A DNA stretch of 45,683 bases from assembly GCA_900404475.1 (NCBI GenBank), contig OUQQ01000093.1:1-45683 (forward strand), read 5' to 3'. This DNA is from Spongospora subterranea (lineage: Eukaryota; Endomyxa; Phytomyxea; Plasmodiophorida; Plasmodiophoridae). Every line of letters starts with the position of its first letter. Position 1 is the stretch's first letter. The translations under genes were made by a program, and so were the position numbers. Below, one piece after another: positions 25,905-36,417 of this stretch. The notes beneath the pieces are model-generated. The model did not search any database. It was not told the origin of the DNA and saw only the letters and a list, made by a program, of their open reading frames with translations.

Positions 25905-26661
25905 TTATTTCGCACACATTTGATTGGAGGAGGAAAGCGCATCGATTATCTCTTGAAATTCGTAGACGAACCAGTCGCACCCTTGCCGCACAGAATCGCG
26001 AACTTCGATTCCGCCAAACCCGATGAAAGCAGAAGCAGGTGGACATGCTTCCATATCAGTCATCCCATCACCAATCATTATCATATTCTAAACAAAATGA
26101 GTTATAAATCCGCTTTACTTCCAACTCAACAATCACCTTATAACCGAATTTTGATGCAATCAGCTCTAAAACTCTGCGCTTTCCTCCTGACCTTGACGTC
26201 AGTTCATTTTCATCAAATGAACCGAATGACCCATCCTCGTTGAAGCGAAGGACGTTGGCGAAAACATGATCCGATGGTATATTTAGTTGATCAGCAACAG
26301 GATCAACCATACGTCGGAACCCGCCAGAAACCAAGAAGACATCTTTTTCTAGTGCCTTTAACATGGATATCAATTGCCCGACCCCTGGTACAAGTTGGAC
26401 AGATTGACCAGCGACATGACTGAACTGCTGTTTACTAGGGCGAATAATGTCCAACCTTAAACGAAGGGCGTCTTGAAAAAGTATGGATCCCTGCATGGCC
26501 GCGGCAGTCATTTGTCGAACTTCCATTAGCTTCCCACAATATTCTGCCAGCTTGTCAATTCCTTCATGCGGCTGGACAGTGCTGTCAACGTCAAAGGCAA
26601 TTGCATCAGCGGCTGATAATAGCTCAACAGTTCGACACTTTCCCAAAGGTGTTCTGGTCAT
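25905..26661 (-). CDS. PSPH: Phosphoserine phosphatase
   Basis: Last step of serine synthesis, O-phosphoserine to serine; HAD superfamily. Two exons, 26661-26137 and 26087-25905, give 235 residues (human 225). The nucleophile motif FDVDST, the Ser motif LVSGGF, and the C-terminal metal loop GDGMTDMEACPP are present, as is AFIGFGG. The intron between them begins GTGATT and ends TTTAG. The first in-frame ATG (26661) is used; the frame is open slightly further upstream, but without an ATG. Confidence 0.95.
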
Positions 26662-26866
26662 CAAATGACTGCGCAATAAGTGCAATAACGTCGGATTTTG
26701 CGCTTGAGGGGGCCCTTTGACTTGACATTCAAAATCGAGAGGCCGAAAGCATCCTTAGTCAACCAACACACATTAAACATGGAGGTCGAGAACATAATTG
26801 GTCAACCAGCCCATTAAAAAACTTGATTTTGAACTACAAAAATATGAGATATATTTTTCAGTATCA

Positions 26867-28700
26867 TCAGGACGAGATAGTTTTTCGGATTCGGGCAACT
26901 TGCGCCTGGAATGCTTCAGAGTGGAATTCACGCCGCAGGCTCCACAATATAGACATTTGACTCTCAACAGTGTTCATTGTTTCGGAATCTGATAAAGAGA
27001 TAATAAACTCCTGCTTCGCGGCGCTTAATCGTGCATCTTCAACATTGTTTTCACATAAGTGCAGGAAATTGGTGAATGTTGCTTTTGGCGTCGCCGCTTT
27101 TAACGATCTCTTGCGGGACACCTTTAAAGATAAATCGATTCGCATATAGGCGATGCTGGCAACGAAGAACATGAAGAACCCAGCAAAGAGTAGCAGCGGC
27201 TCTCGCAATATGGCATAGTCATCGAAGTCGTAAGTGATTTGAAAATCGTTGCCATGATACCCACTGACAACGCTAAAAAAACGTTGCATTTAGCGATCGG
27301 TCATATCTGATACATCAAAACCCAACTTTCTTTTCTTCAGAACAAGCATTGGCCGGCCCATTGTATCTAAAAATGTACGAAGAAGGCCTTGCTCTGTCTC
27401 AACGACCTCACTGTAAGGGGCTTCCCAAGCGATATTCGTCGCACCTGAAAGAATGTTGTATGAGTGAGATGCCCAAAAAGTGGCTGATATTTACCTTCAG
27501 GCAGTACAATTTTTACTGTTAGTTCATCGATAACGAGGCTTTCAAAGTTTGTGCCAAACGGAATGTTTAGGACGAATCGCTTGCGCTCTCCAGCCTTGGC
27601 GCTGTATAGAGCATACTGCGCTGGAATATTGTAGCCAATATAAAAGTCGGTTTTCCATCCACCAAAAATTGGGAACCGAGTTGCAATTTCCAATCGCACC
27701 TTAAAATCCAATCAAAATGTTGTTTGCGATAAACCCGCACGCCCAAACCTGATCTCGCATAGGACGTATCCGAGAAGTTGACACGTTGCCGATAGAATCG
27801 CGGTAGTAAAGATCCTTCGCATGAGGATGAAGATGCGCGACTAACCATTGGAAGACTCCAGACGTGCTTACTGAACCGGAGTCGTAATCAAGGCGAGAAT
27901 ATTCTCCCTTTAGCAATGGACCGTCGTTGCGAATCAAATACGATTCTTCAACGGCGACATTGCCCCAATGAGATACCTTTGGTTGTGACGAAATTGATTG
28001 GTTTTTAGCAAAATACCTTCAGACAATCAAAACCCACCTCAACATGTTTAACGAGGTCAGTGACCGTCGCGAATGCTTTGTCGTGCATAAAATGAATAGA
28101 TATTGGCTCCGAAGAAAAGGGCTCAACATTTTCGTAGGGTCCATACTCAATACGATCGTTGATTTGCATTTTTTTAGGACCAGTAGACGATATTATGTTC
28201 CTTGTTCCCAAATTGAATTTGGTCGTTTGCGTATCCGTTTTATACGGTGAAAGCAAGACTGCCGAGTCGTCAACTTTAACATATGGCAAAGCTCCCTGAG
28301 GGATTGCCTTCGGATACGGTTGGCAAAAGTGGGTGAAAACGATACGAATCCAGAGTTTGGCGGTTTCTTTTGGCGGTAGAGCCTGTGGAAAAGCAACTTC
28401 ATATATCGTGGCATCGTCATAAGTATCTGACGTTCTCGAACAGATAGATTTGAACGAAATATCATCATCGTACAGCATACATTCTGCGAGTCGCGCCGCC
28501 TGTTGATTTGGGATCGCAATCCGATAATGTTGGGCAGGTTCGTTCCCATCGTTCTTCACGCGTACACCGATTTTGTGAGCGGCCTCATTCCCGGCAAGGT
28601 TAATTTTTCGAATAACCTTGACGTTGCGTAGGCTGGCGTCGACCGCTGACGCTAACGCGATCACGAGTACGAGGGCGATCAAAACAGGTTTGGACGCCAT
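26867..28700 (-). CDS. RPN1: Ribophorin I (oligosaccharyltransferase subunit)
   Basis: ER-membrane subunit of the N-glycosylation complex (yeast Ost1). Five exons: 28700-28038, 27976-27749, 27699-27495, 27444-27327, 27272-26867, giving 539 residues (human 607). A signal peptide (PVLIALVLVIALASAVDA) opens the protein. Family blocks are SHWGNVAVEE, DLYYRDSIGNVSTS, FPIFGGWKTDFYIGYN, LTVKIVLPEG and LDTMGRP. A single C-terminal membrane span follows (REPLLLFAGFFMFFVA), then a basic, coiled cytosolic tail. The donor at 27326 is the only one that keeps frame into the last exon. Confidence 0.93.
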
Positions 28701-31256
28701 AAACGGCGGGGAATATGAATTAATGAAACCACCGATGTGATGTTCGAATGATAATGTTATAAGTCAATGTGGGAGATCTCGATACCGAGAAGGCCCCTCC
28801 CTTACTATACACAGGTCAGCACCATCATAACGTAACCCCACAGACGACTCAGTTGGGGGGGTAATGCATACGTACACTGACGTGTACACGATATCGAAGA
28901 GGAAACGCGTCGTGACGCGATTATGGCGATAGATTCCCGTCATCTCCGGCAATAAACTGTAAACGAGACGGCCCTATTGGACGTTCTTGTCCGAGTTTTC
29001 TCTCTTGAAGCGTGCTAATAACAGTTTTCAGGTTATTCGTATCGCCGCGAGTCCAAAACTGAGTTTCATCAGTAACCTATTATATGATTCATTCTAGGGT
29101 AGCCAATCCATGGTTGGGCCGTCCTCTACATTAGGTATTTGTCCATCTGAGAAATCTTCTTTCAATCAGAATGTTCCAGAGGTTAGTACAGATAGGTTCA
29201 AACTATTCAGATGAGCAAGGACTAGGCGATTGTAGTCGGAGATATTCATTGCCACTAAACCTATATGTTTGTCTGCAGTGATGATCTTCACCTGTAGCAG
29301 GTTCTCCAAGCTTTACATTTGTGGAAGAGTTGGAACCTATCTTCACTAACTTCTGGATCATTCTGATTCAATTCCTAAAAAGAAGACTGTTACGAGCTAA
29401 CAGACGAATTTTCAATGTACGCGGCCGATGGACAATTATCTAGCGGTATGGAAAGATTAATGTAAGCTTCTGATAAGATCTGAATCGGAGACGATTGTCG
29501 AGTCCAAAAGTGGGCAATTCAGAAAACAATATTGTGGTTGAAATTGGCATTAGAACAACCGATATGCTGTACCGTATTCAGATCCCATGTGCATCAGTCT
29601 ATCATACAGGTCTGTGCTCTGCCGAACCGGATACGAAACTTGCTCAATTTATCTGCAGACCGGCACACCACAATTTATTCGCACTATTGGCTTCCTTGGA
29701 GAGCGCCATTGAACATTTACATTAGAACAAACGGGATCGAATCCGCTCCCAGTGATTATGGCACAGATAGCAACTTGAGGAGACAACGGGATTGTATCGC
29801 GCTTGATGTGCCCGAGGAATATCGCCATGGAGCTGGTCTTTCCGTAATGCAGCCAGGAAGCGGAGGCGGCAGGCAACATTCGCAAACTTGAGGGGAAGTT
29901 CCACCTTTTGTGGGATGTCATTGAACCGGTCTACCGAATACCAGGAGCCTTTGGTGACGCTCTGGCGAATCTGGGTAGTCTCAGCGGAAGCGCGATAAAA
30001 TCGACCAAAACCTCTAACGCCATGGTTTGATCATATGGGTTTCGTGCCATATACTGGGCCTTGCGGTGTCGGTTGGGCCAAAGCGCATCACCGCTCAAGC
30101 GCCATCAGTGTTGGGATCCAGTGCGTCGCGAGTCCAGAGTCGACCCGAGCTGGCGCAATGCCCGGCATCGGCATCGGTCGTCCGTCGACCTCACCAGGCG
30201 TCGCATCGTCCCAGTCAGGAAAACGGCAAGCGCCTGTAGTCAGGGATGTTTCTCAGCGACAAAGGGATCTGAGCCGAAATCGATGGTTTAGTCATGTTGG
30301 AGTTGGACTGGATTCTATGGCGCCTTCGACAGCGGTTCCGGTAGTCGCAATGGTCCCAGGACCAAGTCTCGGCAACGGTCCTTTCCCTCAGCATCAGTCC
30401 CAACCGTCGACGCGGGTAAGCCGTTTCTTCGAGGATCTTGTGCGTCGTGGGCGCAGCGTTGAGTCGAGGCGTTTCTCCGCTTCGAGGTTGTAGTCCAATA
30501 CGACGCCAAATCGGGTGGTTCGGCCTCAATCAATTTCCGAATCCATCTGTCGTAATCGTATGAAACTCGGCCACGTGTAATACTGCGGTTTTGGATGATG
30601 AGCTGGTGATGATTCACTGGTGGGATCGTGGATCGGTTGGTGATTCGGGTGTTGACGATGGCCGAATGCAGTTCCAGGAGTGTGTGCGAGGTCTGGGCGA
30701 GTGGCGGCGGTCTTCGTTGATGTCTTGTATCACGATGGGGTCATGGTATGGGCAGGTACCATTGGCCTGGCCAAGCAACACGAGGAATTCAACCCGCTCC
30801 ATCGTGATCAAAGGCGAAGACGAGCACGTTCACGAGGGGCCAGAGGTACATTCGACCATATTGAATACCTGATCATTGACAACGCATCTCGATCCGCAAT
30901 TCAACGAATGATTTATCAACAGCTCGTCTTTCAAACCGAGCGAGGCATTTGCGAGAAAACATTTGTGTTCGGCTTTGGCAAATGGTCCAACCGATAACGA
31001 TAGCAGGAGCGCCCAGAGTGGCAACAGCACAGAATTGTGGGATGATGCACATGGGAGTAAAACAATGTATCGCCATACAATTGGTGCTGTCTATCTGTCT
31101 CTCTCTGTCGTTGCCGGGCGATAGGTAGAGGGCGATGAGGTCGCCCTCTACCTATCGCGGAACGACAATGATAAATCACGACTCCCGATCACATCGGGAA
31201 ATGTGTATTGTGATCCGATCTCTGGCTGTGATCTGGTAACAGAACTGAGCGCCATC
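28701..31256. other. Gene-poor, GC-rich stretch
   Basis: About 2.5 kb with many open frames on both strands, none with a recognisable domain. From 30000 to 31000 the DNA is GC-rich, which by itself lengthens open frames. Minus-strand frames near 31076-30830 have hydrophobic starts, but in two competing frames, one of them opening with GTG, so no secreted protein can be claimed. The right end carries the hairpin listed at 31107-31166 and then the leader of Sec15. Confidence 0.45.
31107..31166. repeat. Perfect 18-bp inverted repeat (hairpin) with outer stem
   Basis: Bases 31118-31135 (GCGATAGGTAGAGGGCGA) are the exact reverse complement of 31141-31158, separated by a five-base loop TGAGG. A further six-base pair, GTCGTT at 31107-31112 with AACGAC at 31161-31166, closes an outer stem. 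It lies about 90 bp upstream of the Sec15 start codon, outside any coding exon. Confidence 0.9.
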
Positions 31257-33608
31257 ATGCCAACACGAATCAAAAGCAAAACAGGGATATTTTCTGCCCA
31301 AGAACCAGAACCCTACGAAAGACAAAAACCTCGTTCTCCTCGAGACGGAATTTCTAACTTGACCTCGATCCCCATCCGCTCCGACATTACTGATGTTGCT
31401 GATTTAGGAAAGAACACGTTTTCAAGGAAGTGTCAAATAATCGAACTTCAAGACCCCGAAGTCCGAATTGACTTGAACCCTGTTGAGCCAAGACCAAATC
31501 CGGTGTCCGTGACTCCGGGATTGGTCAAACAGTTGTTTTCTAGCGCCATGGGCGAACGTCACCGAGCGGCCCGCCGTCGACCATGTAATGGCCTGGGAAA
31601 CGTCGCCGATATTCTAGAGCAACACGACGACGGATGGGTCACGATTGCCGGGTTGATCTGCGATAATCCCGATCAGGTCTATGCGGTTGGCCAGGGCGCG
31701 ATTGCCGGGGCGGATCAGATCAATCCGACGATCTTGTCGTCGGTGAGCGATGGTCTATCGGCTCTGCAGCACGGTCATGATCAGATATCGGAGATCCGGT
31801 CGCGCCTCCACAGCGTCAACAAGAACGTCCAGGAATCGGGAATCGACGTGGTCGACAAGGTTTGCTGATATCTCACTCATATTAACCCTGCCCTCGTAAT
31901 CGTCGTTTTCCAGGCAATACGCCATCGAGACCTATTACAATGTCAATCGGCGATTACGAAAGCCAAGGCCGTTGCCGAATACTACAACTCGATGCTGGAC
32001 ATTATCAATAGCGTTCGCGCTCTGGTCCACGATAACAAACTGGAACCGGCGGCGTGTCTGCTGTCGTCGATCAAGTTTCGCCCAGTGAACTCGTCAAAAA
32101 TCGACAGCGTGATCGTGGCGGATCTCGCGTTTCTAAAACAGGCTGTGCTAGATCGGACCACAAATATGCACAATCAGTGGTTGACTGAAATTCATCTCCT
32201 AGAAGACGGCGCCGCTCCTCACGGTTCTGCGAATGCGTCAATATCGGTCAAAGAATACGAACGCTGCAAAATCATATACAACCTTCTTGGCCGACGTGGC
32301 GACTTCGTCGCCGTTCAAGACGCAGCAAGACGGTGCCATCTACTGGCGATTCTCGAATCGTTCTCGACGTCGAAGAATTCCTCGCCCGAGCTCGCCCTCG
32401 CGATTCGTCAGCTCAAAAATTTCTTCAACGTTGAATCCAGATTGGAGCGCGATATAAAACTGTCTCAGTTGAACCATTTCTGGGAGTTGACCATATCTGC
32501 GTTCAAGATTCATATCGCCAACATGTTTCTATCGAATGATCAATCAACGGATATCGTCGACGTCATTCACACTTTCTCGGCGTTCATTGACGATTGCAAG
32601 GAATCGACCCGAGTTGAATGTGGTCAATGGACGTCGTTCTTGAACTCGCACGCGACGAAACTAGTGTGTGTCGTCCTCCAGGGCTTCAAATGGCGGGTTT
32701 CTGCCATCGTGGAAAAAGGCGCCGACAAGAAAGTCAGCGACCCTGATCTGTCGATCTCGTCGACCGCCACGGGCGCCACTTCTGTTGCGATCAAGTGTCA
32801 CCGCCTTTCGCGACTGTTGATCTCCCAGTTCAACAAGCTATGCGGGGCGGTTCCCGAGGCCAGAACCAACGTCCGGCAGTGTATCGATTCGACCATGGCG
32901 CTATTATTCCGGCAGCTATGGGAGTCCAGTCCGAAATCACGTGCCGACGTCGTGGCGATTCTACCAACGATCACCGATATCGAGTTCTTTATGGAAGAGA
33001 CCCCGATCATGATGCGAAACGCCCCTGGATATTGCGAAGCAGAACCAGATCGTTCGACAACCGTCTCAATGCAAACTCTGGATCGACTTCGCGCTCTTCA
33101 CATTGGTAAGCTGAGGACCGCGGTTCTCGATCGTATAGATCATTTCTTCGCGGGCTGGGTCAAAACGTTCGATTGGAGTTTCCAGCCGCTAAGCGACGAT
33201 TGGTGTTCGAATGAGATGATCGCTATGGCACTTTGGATGTCGGCACTGATGGAATATCTGTCGAAAAGGGGCAACGACCTGAGTGGAGACATTATGAGGG
33301 CGGTCGTCGACCAGATTCAAGGTCAAATGACGGTCATGTTGTTGTCGCCATCCCATTTCACAGATCGTGGACTAGAGCAGATCGACCTATGCCTATACCA
33401 TATCGAACAGGTGCTGGATAGCCTGTTCGAAGGACGACTTCGGGATCGATTACAGAAGCCGCGACAGGTCGTCAACTGGCTGCTCTCCGGGAAACCGAAG
33501 GACATGATCGGCCTCGACCAGGAAACCATCGATCTACTTCCGCTGTGGACGCCATACGAGATCTTCAAACTGCTGAAGATCTATCATCGTAATGGCAACT
33601 ACATATAA
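31257..33608 (+). CDS. EXOC6: Exocyst complex component Sec15 (EXOC6)
   Basis: Subunit of the exocyst, which tethers secretory vesicles to the plasma membrane and binds Rab11/Sec4-type GTPases. Two exons, 31257-31859 and 31914-33608, give 765 residues (human about 800). The opening is a disordered, basic region. Helical exocyst sequence starts near residue 100. Sec15-like spots include YERCKIIYNLLG followed by the SPELALAIRQLK block, and the C-terminal IDHFFAGWVKTFDW and IDLCLYHIEQVLDSLF helices. There is only one intron in 2.35 kb, and GC-rich third positions, in contrast to NUP160 and PGM3. Identity rests on pattern along the whole length and not on a short catalytic motif. Confidence 0.75.
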
Positions 33609-33626
33609 TAACTCGTGTAAAGCGTT

Positions 33627-34319
33627 TTATCTGGGTTCTGGTTGATCGCCGCCATCCATGCTCGATACCGTGTCCTCGCCGTCCCCTGCCGTATCCACGT
33701 CGTCGTATTTTTTTTTGCTTCGCGACTTCCGTTTCTCCTTGCGCCGTCGTATTTTGTCAAGCTTCACGTTCAGAACGCTGTCGTCGCCTGAATAAGTCAA
33801 CATGTTGGTCAGCCGCTAGTCGTCATTTTTGGCACTTTGAACCATTCAACATGACGTCCAACTTCTGAGCAAGCCTTTTCCGGGCGAGCGAACGATTCTG
33901 CTGTAAAGATCGGGTTTCCTAACAAGCAATCAGGGAATGACGTGGAGGTTATTCCAGAAATTCGCTGCTGATTACCTGGCATTTAACAATCATTCCCGTC
34001 GGCTATACAACAACTTGAGATGTCAAAAATGTGTCATCAGACAGTTTAGAAAGAATTCGGACCTTATGTAGCAAATGGACGCAACTGCTGGTTTTATTGA
34101 TCTGTTGTTATAAATTTTACGATTGTTTCTCGCAAACTCAAGGATTAGAAAGTGTCTAACCTTTTGGCCACCGTTCCCGCTACCCCGTATAAACTTCTCT
34201 TGCAGATCGTCTTCGAATAGCGTCGTGGTACCCTTAACGGTATTGTTGGTGAGCACTCCCCGCATCCAATGCCGATTACGAGCACGTGTTTGGGAGATTA
34301 CCGAGAAAAGCACATTCAT
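33627..34319 (-). CDS. MTRFR: Mitochondrial ribosome-rescue release factor (C12orf65/MTRFR type)
   Basis: RF-1-domain protein expected to release peptidyl-tRNA from stalled mitochondrial ribosomes. Five exons: 34319-34161, 34101-34063, 34002-33976, 33918-33843, 33787-33627, giving 153 residues. The catalytic GGQ sits in GSGNGGQK, followed by INKTSSCVHL, PTGMIVKCQETRS and QQNRSLARKRLAQKLD, all family hallmarks. The C-terminal tail is Lys/Arg-rich, as in members that bind ribosomes. The N-terminus is basic with hydroxyl residues and lacks acids, fitting mitochondrial import. Exons 2 and 3 are only 39 and 27 nt. Its stop lies 18 bp from the Sec15 stop. Confidence 0.92.
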
Positions 34320-34437
34320 TTTTGAGTGGTTGGCGGACTGTGGCTCGAAAATCATGAAGGCCACGGAGTCCGGAGCGGAGTACCCCAAGGTTTTCTGAGG
34401 AGTTTCTCAGTACAAAGCAGATCCTTCCACTTTCACC

Positions 34438-34916
34438 ATGGCGCAAGGCGTGAAACACAGCAGACCAGCTGCTTTAGGGTCATCTTTGAGGTCTCAAAAG
34501 AAAAGCGGTGTGGGGAAGAGAGTAAAAAATGGTATTCGACTTGTCCAGAATGTATTGTCGTGGGGTCTAACGTCGGTATCAGCGCCATCAAAGCATAAGA
34601 AGGGCAGCCCTTCAACGCTAACTGCTGCCATCAACCGAAACATCGAAGCCTTGATTGTTCAGCGAGCCGGAGCTGCCGGTTCAGGATTCAATATCGTTTC
34701 GCAATCAAAGCAAACTGTTGTCAAGCAAAGGCGGAAAGATCTACAAACTGTCGTGGCCAACAGGCTCGCCAGGAAAATTGTTAGCAAGGCTGATGTCAGT
34801 AAAATCATTATCGCTTATGCCGGAAATACTTACATTGTATTTCTGTTCAGGCTCATATTGCTGATATTCGTAAAGAGATTATTGCAATGGAGACCAGTAA
34901 TGACATGGATTTATAA
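34438..34916 (+). CDS. Small basic UPF0390/DUF2462-like protein
   Basis: Begins MAQGVKH, then a basic stretch, then LTAAINRNIEALIVQRAG, which resembles the UPF0390 (Leydig cell tumour 10 kDa/DUF2462) core with its TAGINRNIEE-like motif. Two introns are proposed: a GTGTGG donor near 34509 with an acceptor ending near 34589, and GTCAGT near 34795 with the acceptor TGTTCAG near 34851. The last exon then reads AHIADIRKEIIAMETSN and stops at 34916. The first intron is optional because the frame stays open through it. Function of the family is unclear; members are small, basic and probably nucleolar. It is divergently arranged with MTRFR, 118 bp apart. Confidence 0.5.
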
Positions 34917-35255
34917 CGCACATAAAGCCACCTATCAACTATGCTCTGAAATCCGAACAATTGCACGGTATCGGAAGTGTGGATTTAGCTTGCCGTCGTC
35001 CAAGGCTCTTTTTTGTAAGAATTTACCGTCGATTCACCAGGTTCAAAGTCCATGTTCGCAACAATCGCGTCATTTTTCTGCAGACTATAGTGCTTTGATC
35101 CGGATCAATGTTCAAGCATTATCTTTCATAAAGGCGAAAACCGCTTTGATTGCAGAGATATAGAAGTCAATCGATAGCTGTCGTATCTCCAACTGCATTT
35201 AAGGACATCATTTCACAAGAAGCGATATCAATTGTTCGACAGCAGGGATAATCGT

Positions 35256-36118
35256 TCATATACCTTCTGTGTTTGTATTCATGGTATTCTCTAATAACTT
35301 GATTTGCTCGGAAAGGGTTTGGTTTTCCTTCGCCAGGGACATCAACCTCCGTCGGACGACGTGTTCATCGTAGTCTATTTCTCCAACTAGCGTTGAGGTT
35401 TTCCCGATGTTTGCTAATTCATCCTCATACTACATATAAGAGATTACATGAGGCTTTTCAATGTAGAGTCTTATTTGCCTTACTTCCGTTTTGAGTAATT
35501 CCAGCTGTCGGGCAGTGTCCTCTTTTACTCTAGACGTGTTCTTTCTAACTTGATCATCTAACAATTATTACTGTTTCTTAGACCTGATGTCATGAATTGA
35601 AAAACGCTAACTTTCCGCCGTCATTTCTTTGATCCGGTTTTGTTGGAATGATTCAATCGCTTTCATGTTAGTCACTTCTTCGGCAAACTCGAACGATTGA
35701 GCAATGTGGTCTTCCTCAATTCTAGTAATATCCCTTTGCAAAGAATCAATATCGGTTTGCAACTGTTTCCTTTCCCTTTCCGCATCTTGCAGTAATCGGT
35801 GCTGGGTGACAGTATCGCTTATGATTTTGGCCGTTTGATTTATCAATTCCATATTCGCCGTTAGAATCTCCATGTCTTTGTCTTTGCTTGTCGTCATCAA
35901 AATGTTCTCGTCTAAGAGCCGCTGCAGACGTTAGAGCCAAGTAGCAGTTGTCCAACAGTCCCTACTTGATAAGTAGTATTCAGATCTCTGGTCTTTTCAA
36001 CAGCATCATCGGTAGCTTTCTGTTTACTTCCGACCAACTCGGCTAGACCTGAAAGCGCATCGAACACCCCGGCCATCGGCGATTCCTGGACACGATCGAT
36101 TGAATGTGCGTCCACCAT
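35256..36118 (-). CDS. Coiled-coil protein (unidentified)
   Basis: Four exons: 36118-35966, 35921-35612, 35557-35484, 35429-35256, giving 236 residues. After a short N-terminal domain (MAGVFDALSGLAELVGSKQ) nearly everything is predicted coiled coil: ERKQLQTDIDSLQRDITRIE, then VKEDTARQLELLKTE, then SLAKENQTLSEQIKLLE. No globular domain or family motif is recognised. Kinetochore, centrosome or axoneme roles would fit such a protein, but nothing in the sequence picks one. All junctions are GT-AG and in phase. An alternative start is the ATG of MAGVF, 14 codons downstream. Confidence 0.75.
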
Positions 36119-36417
36119 GAGCGCAAACCATTCAAATTCGACTCATTAACAAATGACGAAGATCATGAGGTTCCAATTCAACTGATACCGCTCCTCGCAT
36201 GCCCTAGCGTCACGTTACCACGTGTGCCACTCGCATATCGACACGGTGTGTGTGCACGCTACACAGTGTAACCGTCATGTTCGCCTATCGTAACGCTGAA
36301 AGCGGGCATGACACAGGCTGGTCCCGTAATCCCTTAGTAATATATCTTGTGCTGTATCACCTCAGACAGTACACTGCGATCTCCACCATATCCTATAAGA
36401 CATCGTCAGCTGTTGGG

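Noticed and set aside
30035..30493. Plus-strand frame of about 150 codons, with overlapping minus-strand frames.
   Set aside because: GC-rich DNA lengthens open frames by chance; residues are dominated by Ser, Arg, Pro and Gly in all frames and nothing resembles a domain.
30830..31076. Minus-strand frames with signal-peptide-like starts.
   Set aside because: Two competing frames both look hydrophobic, one opens with GTG, and no exon chain follows.
32798..33568. Several 60-100 codon frames inside Sec15.
   Set aside because: All are other-frame shadows of the 565-codon second exon.
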